9,648 nt of DNA. Origin: an uncultured Oscillospiraceae bacterium (GTDB lineage Bacteria > Bacillota > Clostridia > Oscillospirales > Oscillospiraceae). Below the pieces are notes generated by a model. The model saw nothing but the letters and a program-made list of their open reading frames with translations, made no database searches and had not been told where the DNA came from. A program made the position numbers and the translations under genes. Where the stretch lies: the NCBI GenBank assembly GCA_934589665.1, contig CAKTOJ010000062.1:1-9648 (forward strand). The letters are read 5' to 3'. Below are positions 1 to 6,094 of the stretch, in pieces (the first letter of the stretch is position 1; every line of letters starts with the position of its first letter).

Positions 1-1025
1 GCAAGCTGGCGGATGAGCTGGGCGTGAAGCTCTGCGGTCTGCTGGTCGGCGACAATGTCGGCGATCTCGCCGAGAGCATTGGCGGCTACGGCGCTGATGA
101 GGTCATCGTCTGCGACCACCCCCTGCTCAAGAACTACACCACCGACGCCTATGCCAAGGTCATCTGCGACGTCATCTCCGAGATGAAGCCCGAGGCCTTC
201 CTCATCGGCGCGACCAACATCGGCCGCGACCTCGGCCCCCGCTGCGCGGCTCGCCTGCACACCGGCCTGTGCGCCGACTGCACGCACCTCGACGTCGACA
301 TGCCTATCTACAAGGACTTCCTGCGCGGCGCTTCCACGCTCGCTGAGGAGAAGATCGAGAAGATGAACACTGCCAAGGTCATGGGTCAGGATCACGATGT
401 GTCCCGCGACCTCAAGATGACCCGTCCGGCGTTCGGCGGCAACCTGATGGCTACCATCATCTGCCCGCGCTTCCGTCCCGCCATGGCGACTGTCCGTCCC
501 GGCGTTATGAAGAAGGCTGCCTTCGATCAGGCCAAGGCTGACGCCGTGCAGATTGTCAAGCCCAGCTTCACCCTGACCGAGGCCGATATGGATACCGAGG
601 TCGTCGAGGTCGTCAAGGCCGCGAAGAAGCTCGTCGATCTGGTCGGTGCGGACTTCATCGTTTCCGTCGGCCGCGGCATCTCCAAGGATGTCGAGAAGGG
701 CATCAAGCTGGCTGAGGAGCTGGCTGACGTGCTCGGCGGCGTTGTCGGCGGCAGCCGTGTTGCCATCGATAACGGCTGGCTCTCCGCTGACCATCAGGTC
801 GGCCAGACCGGTAAGACCGTCCACCCGAAGGTCTATGTCGCTCTCGGTATCTCCGGCTCCATTCAGCACAAGGCCGGTATGAGCGAGTCCGAGTGCATCA
901 TTGCGGTCAACAAGAACGAGACCGCTCCCATCTTCGAGATCGCCGACTACGGCATCTGCGGCGACCTGTTCAAGGTCACCCCGATGCTCATCGAGGCGTT
1001 CAAGGCTGCCAAGGCCGCGAAGTAA
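1..1025 (+). CDS. etfA: Electron transfer flavoprotein alpha subunit, 5' end missing
   Basis: This is the alpha subunit of the electron transfer flavoprotein, which pairs with EtfB and carries FAD. In anaerobic Clostridia it usually serves acyl-CoA dehydrogenases, for example in butyrate formation. The gene enters from outside the window: the open frame runs from base 3 as KLADELGVKLCGLLVGDN, so the GTG at 24 is an internal valine codon, not the start. About 340 residues are visible, and probably 20-25 N-terminal ones are missing. The N-terminal domain shows GATNIGRDLGPR (about bases 210-245). The C-terminal FAD domain shows GSRVAIDNGW, QVGQTG, ALGISGSIQH and AVNKNETAPIF (bases 745-940), the classic EtfA FAD-binding block. 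The segment between LDVD and RPAFGGN carries an extra stretch of about 30 residues, which I recall from other clostridial EtfA proteins. EtfB and a dehydrogenase are expected upstream. A terminator follows directly. Confidence 0.95.
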   Translation, partial: KLADELGVKLCGLLVGDNVGDLAESIGGYGADEVIVCDHPLLKNYTTDAYAKVICDVISEMKPEAFLIGATNIGRDLGPRCAARLHTGLCADCTHLDVDMPIYKDFLRGASTLAEEKIEKMNTAKVMGQDHDVSRDLKMTRPAFGGNLMATIICPRFRPAMATVRPGVMKKAAFDQAKADAVQIVKPSFTLTEADMDTEVVEVVKAAKKLVDLVGADFIVSVGRGISKDVEKGIKLAEELADVLGGVVGGSRVAIDNGWLSADHQVGQTGKTVHPKVYVALGISGSIQHKAGMSESECIIAVNKNETAPIFEIADYGICGDLFKVTPMLIEAFKAAKAAK

Positions 1026-1040
1026 GGAAAATGCTTCCAA

Positions 1041-1073
1041 AGAAAGGCGCGAAATTCGCGCCTTTCTTTTTTT
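1041..1073 (+). terminator. Rho-independent terminator after etfA
   Basis: A perfect 11-bp stem (AGAAAGGCGCG at 1041-1051 with CGCGCCTTTCT at 1057-1067) has a 5-base AAATT loop and runs into seven T (1067-1073). It starts 16 bases after the etfA stop codon and should end the etf transcript. Confidence 0.93.
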
Positions 1074-1157
1074 GCAGATTTTTCCTGTGCACGTTTTCGC
1101 CTTGCCGGAAATACTACCGATGGGTATTGCATGGAAAATGACAAGGGAGAGAAAACG

Positions 1158-1664
1158 ATGAGGCAGAATTTTACGATCTTTGCCGTGACCGCGCTGCTGC
1201 TCTGCTCACTTACCGCATGCGGCGGGGAGAAGAAGAGCAGTGGTACGGTCGACGGCGCGGAGAACGGAACGACAAGCGGCATGACCGGCGGCGGTGAGAG
1301 CAGTTCTGACGTTTCCGGCGAGCTTAAGACCGATCCGGCCACTGGCACACGCTATACCGGGCGGGACGATGCCCCCGTTGTGCGCTATGGCAATGGCTAT
1401 GGCAACACGAATGCGGACAAGTCCGCCACGAAAAATGCGACGCCGAACGCAACGCTGCACGGCAGCTACAATAATCCCACCGGCACGCCGGCGGGGCAGA
1501 CGGCGAATCGCCGCGCGACGGCTTCCGCCTTTGTGCAGGATGAGGAAATCGACCCTGCTGCGGCGGGCGTGCGGTATCAGCTTATGCTGGATAACGCGCG
1601 CGTGCGGGACACAGATGGGTTCCTGTTTGACGGCGAAAACGCGCACCATTCAACGCTCTGGTGA
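1158..1664 (+). CDS. Small putative lipoprotein of unknown function
   Basis: This 168-residue protein looks exported and lipid-anchored. It starts MRQN, followed by a hydrophobic stretch (FTIFAVTALLLCSL, residues 5-18) and a lipobox LTAC with the lipidated Cys at 21. I chose the ATG at 1158 because AAGGGAGA lies 8 bases upstream and the signal peptide then has normal length; an in-frame ATG at 1131 lacks such a site. After the Cys comes a Gly/Ser/Thr/Asn-rich, probably disordered linker (residues 22 to about 125, including KNATPNATLHG). A more ordered C-terminal end follows, with YQLMLDNARVRDTDGFLFDG. I recognise no domain. The gene stands alone between two terminators. A possible promoter, TTGCCG at 1102 and TATTGC at 1125, is too weak to call. 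Role unknown; lipoprotein assignment fairly sure. Confidence 0.82.
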   Translation: MRQNFTIFAVTALLLCSLTACGGEKKSSGTVDGAENGTTSGMTGGGESSSDVSGELKTDPATGTRYTGRDDAPVVRYGNGYGNTNADKSATKNATPNATLHGSYNNPTGTPAGQTANRRATASAFVQDEEIDPAAAGVRYQLMLDNARVRDTDGFLFDGENAHHSTLW

Positions 1665-1692
1665 AAAAGCGGCGGCTTTGGCCGCCGCTTTT
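1665..1692 (+). terminator. Rho-independent terminator after the lipoprotein gene
   Basis: A 12-bp stem starts immediately after the TGA stop: AAAAGCGGCGGC (1665-1676) pairs with GCCGCCGCTTTT (1681-1692) around a TTTG loop. The T-tract is short because its four T are also part of the stem. The next promoter begins only six bases downstream. Confidence 0.88.
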
Positions 1693-1697
1693 CTGCA

Positions 1698-1726
1698 TTG
1701 ACAAGAAAATGGAAAACCGTTATCAT
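1698..1726 (+). promoter_or_regulatory. Sigma-70 type promoter of the regulator/ymdB operon
   Basis: TTGACA (1698-1703, perfect -35) is followed by a 17-base spacer and TATCAT (1721-1726, five of six -10 bases). Transcription would start near 1733, just upstream of the ribosome binding site CGGAGG at 1746-1751. The -10 box is covered by an inverted repeat that is the likely operator. Confidence 0.88.
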
Positions 1727-1740
1727 GAAAAAAGATAACG
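1718..1740. promoter_or_regulatory. ModE-like operator (inverted repeat) over the -10 box
   Basis: CGTTATC (1718-1724) and GATAACG (1734-1740) form a perfect 7-bp inverted repeat with a 9-base A-rich spacer. The left half overlaps the -10 box and the right half covers the expected start point, a placement typical of a repressor site. From what I know of E. coli ModE, its operators have CGTTAT and ATAACG as outer half sites with about 12 bases between them. Here the gap between the same hexamers is 11. Since the next gene encodes a ModE-type DNA-binding protein, autoregulation is the simplest reading. The repeat is seen; the binding is inferred. Confidence 0.7.
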
Positions 1741-1759
1741 AAAAACGGAGGCGCAGACG

Positions 1760-2131
1760 ATGAAAAAGAAGCTTCATGCAAAGCTGACTGTGCGCATTTT
1801 CACGGATCAAAAGTGTTTCGGCCCCGGTGTGGCGGAGCTGCTGCGCCGCGTGCGTGAGCTGCACTCGTTGCGCGCGGCGGCTATGTCGATGAATATGGCG
1901 TACTCGAAGGCGTGGACTGTTCTGCGCACCGCGCAGGACGAGCTGGGCTTCAAGCTGCTCCACTCCTCGACGGGCGGGAAAAATGGCGGCGGCGCGACAC
2001 TTACGCCGGAGGGCGAGCGGATGCTTACCGCCTATGAGGATTACTGTGCGAGGCTGAACGCCTACAGTGAATCGATTTTTGCCGAGACCTTCGGCTTTTA
2101 TCATGATCTCACAGGGGAGGAGAAGGCATGA
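1760..2131 (+). CDS. ModE-family winged-helix transcriptional regulator, DNA-binding domain only
   Basis: This 123-residue protein is the N-terminal domain of ModE, the LysR-like winged helix that in E. coli controls molybdate uptake. Residues 34-67 (LHSLRAAAMSMNMAYSKAWT and onward) are the helix-turn-helix. LLHSSTGGKNGGGATLTPEGERML (66-88) is the family wing and following helix. Full ModE is about 260 residues with two molybdate-binding TOBE/MOP domains; both are absent here, so molybdate sensing cannot be assumed. CGGAGG sits 8 bases before the ATG. The stop overlaps the start of the next gene (ATGA at 2128), so the two are translationally coupled. A ModE-like inverted repeat over its own promoter suggests it represses this operon. 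No molybdenum transport or cofactor gene lies in the window, so the effector and wider targets are unknown. Confidence 0.88.
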   Translation: MKKKLHAKLTVRIFTDQKCFGPGVAELLRRVRELHSLRAAAMSMNMAYSKAWTVLRTAQDELGFKLLHSSTGGKNGGGATLTPEGERMLTAYEDYCARLNAYSESIFAETFGFYHDLTGEEKA

Positions 2132-2904
2132 TCTACAGGATACTTGCGGTCGGTGACGTGGTAGGAGCGTGCGGCGTGAGGCATTTGAGCCGCTGCCTGC
2201 GGAGCTTCAAAAAGCTCAAGGATATTCACTTTACAGTCGTCAATGGGGAAAATGCTGCGATGGTCGGCCTGACGCCGAACGATGCGGAGGATATTTTTGC
2301 CGCCGGCGCAGACGTCATCACACTCGGCAACCACACGTTCGGCAAAATGCAGATCCGCGATTATCTGGACGAGTGTCCTTACATTCTGCGCCCGGCGAAC
2401 CTCGGCGGGCGCGTCCCCGGACGGGGCTGTGCAGTCTACGACTGCGGCGCGTCGCGCATTGCGGTGATGAACCTGATCGGCCGCTGCGATCTGAATTTTC
2501 ACGCCTCCAACCCATTCACCATGGCGGACCAGCTGCTTCAGGGAACGGAAAAGCCGACGTTCAGACTGGTCGACTTCCATGCGGAGGCCACAAGTGAGAA
2601 GCTCGCGCTGGCCTACTATCTGGACGGCCGCGTGAGTGCGCTTTGGGGCACGCATACCCATGTGCCGACGGCGGATGAGGAGGTATTCCCAAACGGAACA
2701 GGCTACATCACCGACCTCGGCATGACGGGCGCTGTGCGCAGTGTGCTCGGTATTGAGCCGAGGCAGTCAGTGGAGACGTTCCTCGGCGGCCTTGCGGGAC
2801 GCTACCGCGCACCGGAGGGCGTGTGCAAGATGCAGGGAGCGATTTTCTCGCTCGAGAGCGAAACAGGACGGTGCGTCGGCGTGGAGCGCGTCGACGTGCG
2901 ATAG
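2128..2904 (+). CDS. ymdB: YmdB-type 2',3'-cyclic nucleotide 2'-phosphodiesterase (TIGR00282 family metallophosphoesterase)
   Basis: The 258-residue protein matches the YmdB family in length and in every metal-site motif: GDVVG (Asp10), NGENAA (Glu41, Asn42), GNHTF (Asn68, His69), DFHAEATSEK (His151) and GTHTHVPTAD (His176, His178). B. subtilis YmdB is a cytoplasmic dinuclear-metal phosphodiesterase acting on cyclic nucleotides in vitro and affecting motility and biofilm choice. It commonly lies next to the RNase Y gene. Here the neighbour is instead a ModE-type regulator, whose stop overlaps this start (ATGA at 2128). GGGGAGGAGAA (about 2114-2124) is the ribosome binding site. All active-site residues are intact, so the enzyme should be active; the physiological substrate in this organism is not shown. 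The family assignment is near certain. Confidence 0.94.
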   Translation: MIYRILAVGDVVGACGVRHLSRCLRSFKKLKDIHFTVVNGENAAMVGLTPNDAEDIFAAGADVITLGNHTFGKMQIRDYLDECPYILRPANLGGRVPGRGCAVYDCGASRIAVMNLIGRCDLNFHASNPFTMADQLLQGTEKPTFRLVDFHAEATSEKLALAYYLDGRVSALWGTHTHVPTADEEVFPNGTGYITDLGMTGAVRSVLGIEPRQSVETFLGGLAGRYRAPEGVCKMQGAIFSLESETGRCVGVERVDVR

Positions 2905-2923
2905 AGAAAAGAGGAAAACAGAG

Positions 2924-3400
2924 ATGTCCATTGAAAAAGTAAGAGCTTATTTTGAACCCCTCGGCCTTGCGGACCGTATCCGCGAGTTCGATGTGTCCAG
3001 CGCCACGGTCGAACTGGCGGCAGTTGCCGTCGGCGTAGAGGGGGCGCGCATCGCCAAATCCATGAGCTTTAAGCTCGGCGAGGAGCCGATCATCGTGGTT
3101 GTCGCGGGCGACCAGAAGATCGACAACGCGAAATACAAGGCGCAGTTTCATATGAAGGCAAAAATGCTGACCTTCGACGAGGCCTGTGCCTTCACTGGAC
3201 ACGCGCCGGGCGGCGTGTGTTCGTTTGCCCTGCCGGAGAATGTCAAAACCTATCTGGATGTGTCGCTCAAGCGCTTTGAAACGGTTTTTCCGGCGGCGGG
3301 CAGCAGCAACAGCGCGATCGAAATGACCTGCGAGGAACTGGAGAAATATTCCTCCAACTGCTCCGGCTGGGTCGACGTCTGCAAGCCAAAGGAGGGCTGA
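2924..3400 (+). CDS. YbaK/EbsC-family protein, probable aminoacyl-tRNA deacylase
   Basis: This 158-residue protein belongs to the YbaK/ProX editing-domain family. Members hydrolyse wrongly charged tRNAs in trans, classically Cys-tRNA(Pro) in H. influenzae YbaK. The invariant lysine is seen in ARIAKSMSFK (Lys45), and the glycine-rich substrate loop is TGHAPGGVCSF (91-101). The start at 2924 follows GAGGAAAA (2911-2918), lies 19 bases after the ymdB stop and gives the normal family length; longer in-frame extensions upstream would overlap ymdB heavily. Many Clostridia carry several paralogues with unknown specificity, so I do not assign the Cys/Pro activity firmly. A prolyl-tRNA synthetase lies 5.5 kb downstream, but in another transcription unit, so this is not evidence of pairing. 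Confidence 0.9.
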   Translation: MSIEKVRAYFEPLGLADRIREFDVSSATVELAAVAVGVEGARIAKSMSFKLGEEPIIVVVAGDQKIDNAKYKAQFHMKAKMLTFDEACAFTGHAPGGVCSFALPENVKTYLDVSLKRFETVFPAAGSSNSAIEMTCEELEKYSSNCSGWVDVCKPKEG

Positions 3401-3401
3401 G

Positions 3402-4493
3402 ATGGCTGTTCGTATCCTTCACGCTGCCGACTTCCATCTGGACAGTGCTTTCGGCGCACTCAGCGCCGAGCAGGCAAAGCTGCGGCGGCGTGAGAGCCGC
3501 ATGACGGCAGAGCGGCTGGCAAACTTTGCCAATCAGAATGAGGTGGATGTTGTGCTGCTCGCCGGCGACCTGTTCGACGGCGCGGAGGTCTACCGCGAGA
3601 CAGTCGAGCAGCTGCTCGATGCGCTTGGTTCGATGCGTGCGCGGGTGTTCATCGCACCGGGCAACCATGATTTTTATTCGACCCGTTCGCCCTATGCGGC
3701 GCTTTCGTGGCCGGAGAATGTGCATATTTTCAAAACATCCGCTATGGAGTGCGTGGAGCTGCCGGAGCTTGGCTGCGCCGTGTACGGCGCGGCGTTCACC
3801 TCGCCCGCGCAGGAAAAGAGCCTGCTTGCAGACTTTCGCACACCGGATGACGGGCTGGTGCATCTCGGTGTACTCCATGCAGAGGTGAGTGCGGCGGAGG
3901 CACGCTATGATCCCGTCACGCACGAGGAGATTGCCGCAAGCGGCCTTGACTATCTTGCCCTCGGACACACGCATGAATACGGCGGCGTTCTCAAGGCCGG
4001 GAATACCGCCTACGCCTATTCCGGCTCTATTGAGGGCCGGGGCTTCGACGAGCTGGGCGAGCACGGTTTCCTCACCGGCACGGTGGAGCAGGGGAGCGCG
4101 AAGCTCACATTTGTTCCCTTTGCCCGCCGGCGCTATGAAATATTGAATGTAGACGTTACGGGAAAGACGGCGGAGGCGGCGCTGTGTGCGGCGCTTCCGG
4201 AGGATACGGCGCGCGACCTGTACCGCGTTATCTTTACCGGAGAGACGGATGAGCGCGGCGTGGATGAGCGGGCGGTCATGGAACGCTTTGGCCCTGAATT
4301 TTTTCATCTGGAGCTGCGCGATAAAACGCGCATCGGCGAAGATGTCTGGGCGCGGGCGGCAGAGGATTCGCTCCGCGGCGCATTTTTGCGCGAGCTGCGC
4401 GCAAACTATGACCATGCAGAGGAGAGTGAACGGCAGACCATCGAGCGCGCGGCGCGCTTTGGCCTTGCCGCGCTCGACCACCGGGATCAATAG
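3402..4493 (+). CDS. SbcD/YhaO-type metallophosphoesterase (putative DNA repair nuclease subunit)
   Basis: This 363-residue protein has the calcineurin-like phosphoesterase core: LHAADFHLDS (Asp10, His12), LLAGDLFDG (Asp56), APGNHDFY (Asn88, His89), VLHAEV (His159) and ALGHTHEYG (His189, His191). The SGSIEGRGFDELGEHGF segment (about 207-223) is characteristic of the SbcD/Mre11/YhaO group of nucleases, so a DNA end-processing role is likely. About 130 residues follow as a cap/C-terminal part. AAAGGAGG ends 6 bases before the ATG, and the gap after the YbaK-like gene is one base, so the two are cotranscribed. YhaO and SbcD normally sit next to a large SbcC/YhaN ATPase gene; here the following gene is only 58 codons and a terminator comes next. 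The ATPase partner is therefore absent from this locus, though it may lie elsewhere. Exact substrate unknown. Confidence 0.88.
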   Translation: MAVRILHAADFHLDSAFGALSAEQAKLRRRESRMTAERLANFANQNEVDVVLLAGDLFDGAEVYRETVEQLLDALGSMRARVFIAPGNHDFYSTRSPYAALSWPENVHIFKTSAMECVELPELGCAVYGAAFTSPAQEKSLLADFRTPDDGLVHLGVLHAEVSAAEARYDPVTHEEIAASGLDYLALGHTHEYGGVLKAGNTAYAYSGSIEGRGFDELGEHGFLTGTVEQGSAKLTFVPFARRRYEILNVDVTGKTAEAALCAALPEDTARDLYRVIFTGETDERGVDERAVMERFGPEFFHLELRDKTRIGEDVWARAAEDSLRGAFLRELRANYDHAEESERQTIERAARFGLAALDHRDQ

Positions 4494-4503
4494 GAGGGAG
4501 ACT

Positions 4504-4680
4504 ATGCAGGTCATTTTCTCAAGAATGGGGAAAGAGGACAAAACGCTCTGCGTCGGACTGCGGTGCGGCGGGTTCACCGGCTTTGCCGCGATTCGCTGGG
4601 ATCTGCGGCATCTGCTGCGCTATGGCGGCTGCGCCGCCGCTGCGCTGGCTGTGGGCGCGCGTGTGCTGCGCAGAAGATGA
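4504..4680 (+). CDS. Small unknown protein, 58 residues
   Basis: A short gene starts at ATG 4504, five bases after an almost perfect ribosome binding site (AGGAGGG at 4492-4498) and ten bases after the metallophosphoesterase stop. The product starts MQVIFSRMGKEDKTLCVGLR and has a basic, Cys-containing middle. It ends with a short Ala/Gly-rich hydrophobic stretch (GGCAAAALAVGARVL) capped by RRR. The hydrophobic part is about 15 residues, short for a membrane span, though the basic tail would fit a tail anchor. I recognise no family. The strong ribosome binding site, the tight spacing and the terminator six bases after the stop codon argue for a real, translated last gene of the operon. It occupies the place where a YhaN/SbcC-type ATPase is often found. 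Confidence 0.68.
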   Translation: MQVIFSRMGKEDKTLCVGLRCGGFTGFAAIRWDLRHLLRYGGCAAAALAVGARVLRRR

Positions 4681-4681
4681 G

Positions 4682-4716
4682 AAGAGCCGTCCGCCCGAAT
4701 GGGCGGACGGCTTTTT
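4682..4716 (+). terminator. Rho-independent terminator closing the regulator/ymdB operon
   Basis: GCCGTCCGCCC (4686-4696) pairs perfectly with GGGCGGACGGC (4701-4711) around a GAAT loop. The A-rich 5' flank faces five T (4712-4716). Confidence 0.94.
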
Positions 4717-4743
4717 CGTTTGACCGGACGCGGAAACTGCCAC

Positions 4744-4772
4744 TTGTCCAATGCGGAAAAAGATGGTACACT
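4744..4772 (+). promoter_or_regulatory. Probable promoter of the envelope operon
   Basis: TTGTCC (4744-4749) and TACACT (4767-4772) are separated by 17 bases, each matching four of six consensus bases. It lies between a strong terminator and the deacetylase gene, where a promoter must exist. TTGACC at 4720 is a better -35 but has no -10 at the right distance. Confidence 0.5.
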
Positions 4773-4807
4773 ATACGCGCTAAACTGTCCGAAGGGAGAA
4801 AAGCGGA

Positions 4808-6094
4808 ATGGGACTTTATCAGCTTGCCCGCCGTGTCAACGCACAGGTAAAAAAAGTGAAAAAATACCGCAGCGGCAGGGTGCTCTCGCCGGTGCGGCGC
4901 ATTGAGCGCGTCTATCCGCCCGCAGAGGGACGCTTTGTCGCCATGACCTTTGATGACGGCCCTACCACGCTCCCGACAACATCCGATCCCGCAAAGGGAC
5001 TGACCGATTCGCTGCTCGATACGCTCGCGCGTTATGGCGCGAAGGGAACCTTTGATGTGATCGGCACGACGGCGGACAACTATCCCGACGAAGAGGGCCG
5101 GCGGGGCGATTTCACTTGGAGCGGCGTGCACTTCGACCACTATCCCCGTTATGGTGACGACGCGATGGCCGGCGCGGTCAACCGCCCGGAGCTGATCCGC
5201 CGCATCCTCTCTGAAGAACATGAGATCACAAGCCACACGTATTCCCACCGCTTGTGGGGACCGATGCGTGCGGTGTATGGAAAGCGCACGCACTTTACCT
5301 CGCTCGGTGAGGTGACGGACGACCTGCGCCGGCTCGACAGCTATCTTGCTGAAGCGTTTGGCTATCATGTCCGGCTCTCCCGCCCGCCGCATTATATCGA
5401 CCGCATCCCTGACGGCGCAGACTCTTACGACGCTTACCGTGTCATGGGCTATCAGTATCTTGCCGCGAGCTTTGACGGCGCGGGCTGGCAGCCGCTGGAG
5501 AGCTATGAGGCCGAGGCGGAGGCTATGGTCGAGCCGCTGCGCCGTGCGCTGGAGGAAAATCCTGACGCGCTCAACGGACAGATTATTTTCCAGAAGGACG
5601 GGTGCAACATGAACGAGCGCACGCCTGTGGCCGACGCGCTGGGCCGCCAGCTGGAGCTGCTTGCGCAATACGGCTACCGTGTCGTCACGGTGTCGGAGCT
5701 GCTTGCGCGTTCGCCGTTTGAGGATCTGCCGAATAACTGCGCGCAGATCGACGATATTCGCTATCTGCTCTCGCGCGGGCAGGTCATCGGCTACCGAAGC
5801 AACATCTTTGCGCCGGAGCGGCGGCTGACGGCAGATGAATTTATGGTCATGGCTGCGGACCCTGCGATATTCCGCGCGGAGCGGGCCATGAAGCCGGGAG
5901 AAATCAAGCGTCTCGCGCGCGAATATGCCGCCGCGCACGGCCTGACGGTGAAAAAATGCAGCGGCGATGAGCTGCTTGCGCTTGCGTGTGCACATGGAAT
6001 CGATGTGAAGGCGGACGACCTGCGTGGAAAAACTTCGCTCACGCGGCTGGAAGTGATTCCGCTGCTGCGGAAGATCGTGGAGAAACGTATATGA
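4808..6094 (+). CDS. NodB-type polysaccharide deacetylase with SLH-like C-terminal region
   Basis: This 428-residue protein has the carbohydrate esterase 4 fold that removes N- or O-acetyl groups from cell-wall or surface glycans. Motif 1 is MTFDDGPT (46-53; Asp49, Asp50). Motif 2 is SHTYSH (142-147; metal His143, His147). Motif 3 is RPPHY (192-196). An insertion of about 40 residues (90-130) separates motifs 1 and 2. From residue 304 (FEDLPNNCAQIDDIRYLLSR, then GQVIGY and LTADEFMVMA) the tail resembles an S-layer homology (SLH) repeat, with a weaker second one ending LTRLEVIPLLRKIV. No signal peptide is visible: the protein begins with a basic amphipathic stretch, and an in-frame stop nine codons upstream (4781) leaves no room for one. 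AAGGGAGA lies 8 bases before the ATG. It overlaps the ATP-grasp gene by ATGA. The catalytic family is certain; the cell location is not. Confidence 0.9.
   Translation: MGLYQLARRVNAQVKKVKKYRSGRVLSPVRRIERVYPPAEGRFVAMTFDDGPTTLPTTSDPAKGLTDSLLDTLARYGAKGTFDVIGTTADNYPDEEGRRGDFTWSGVHFDHYPRYGDDAMAGAVNRPELIRRILSEEHEITSHTYSHRLWGPMRAVYGKRTHFTSLGEVTDDLRRLDSYLAEAFGYHVRLSRPPHYIDRIPDGADSYDAYRVMGYQYLAASFDGAGWQPLESYEAEAEAMVEPLRRALEENPDALNGQIIFQKDGCNMNERTPVADALGRQLELLAQYGYRVVTVSELLARSPFEDLPNNCAQIDDIRYLLSRGQVIGYRSNIFAPERRLTADEFMVMAADPAIFRAERAMKPGEIKRLAREYAAAHGLTVKKCSGDELLALACAHGIDVKADDLRGKTSLTRLEVIPLLRKIVEKRI

Noticed and set aside
1102..1130. Promoter for the lipoprotein gene (TTGCCG ... TATTGC)
   Set aside because: The spacing is right, but the -10 box matches only three of six bases; too weak to list.
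1131..1157. Upstream in-frame start for the lipoprotein
   Set aside because: It would add a charged MENDKGEKT segment before the signal peptide and lacks a ribosome binding site; 1158 is better.
1760..2131. Molybdate regulon at this locus
   Set aside because: The regulator has no TOBE domains, and no modABC or molybdenum cofactor genes are in the window; only the DNA-binding part is ModE-like.
2201..2216. Small hairpin GAGCTT/AAGCTC in ymdB
   Set aside because: Six base pairs with a short loop are common by chance in coding sequence.
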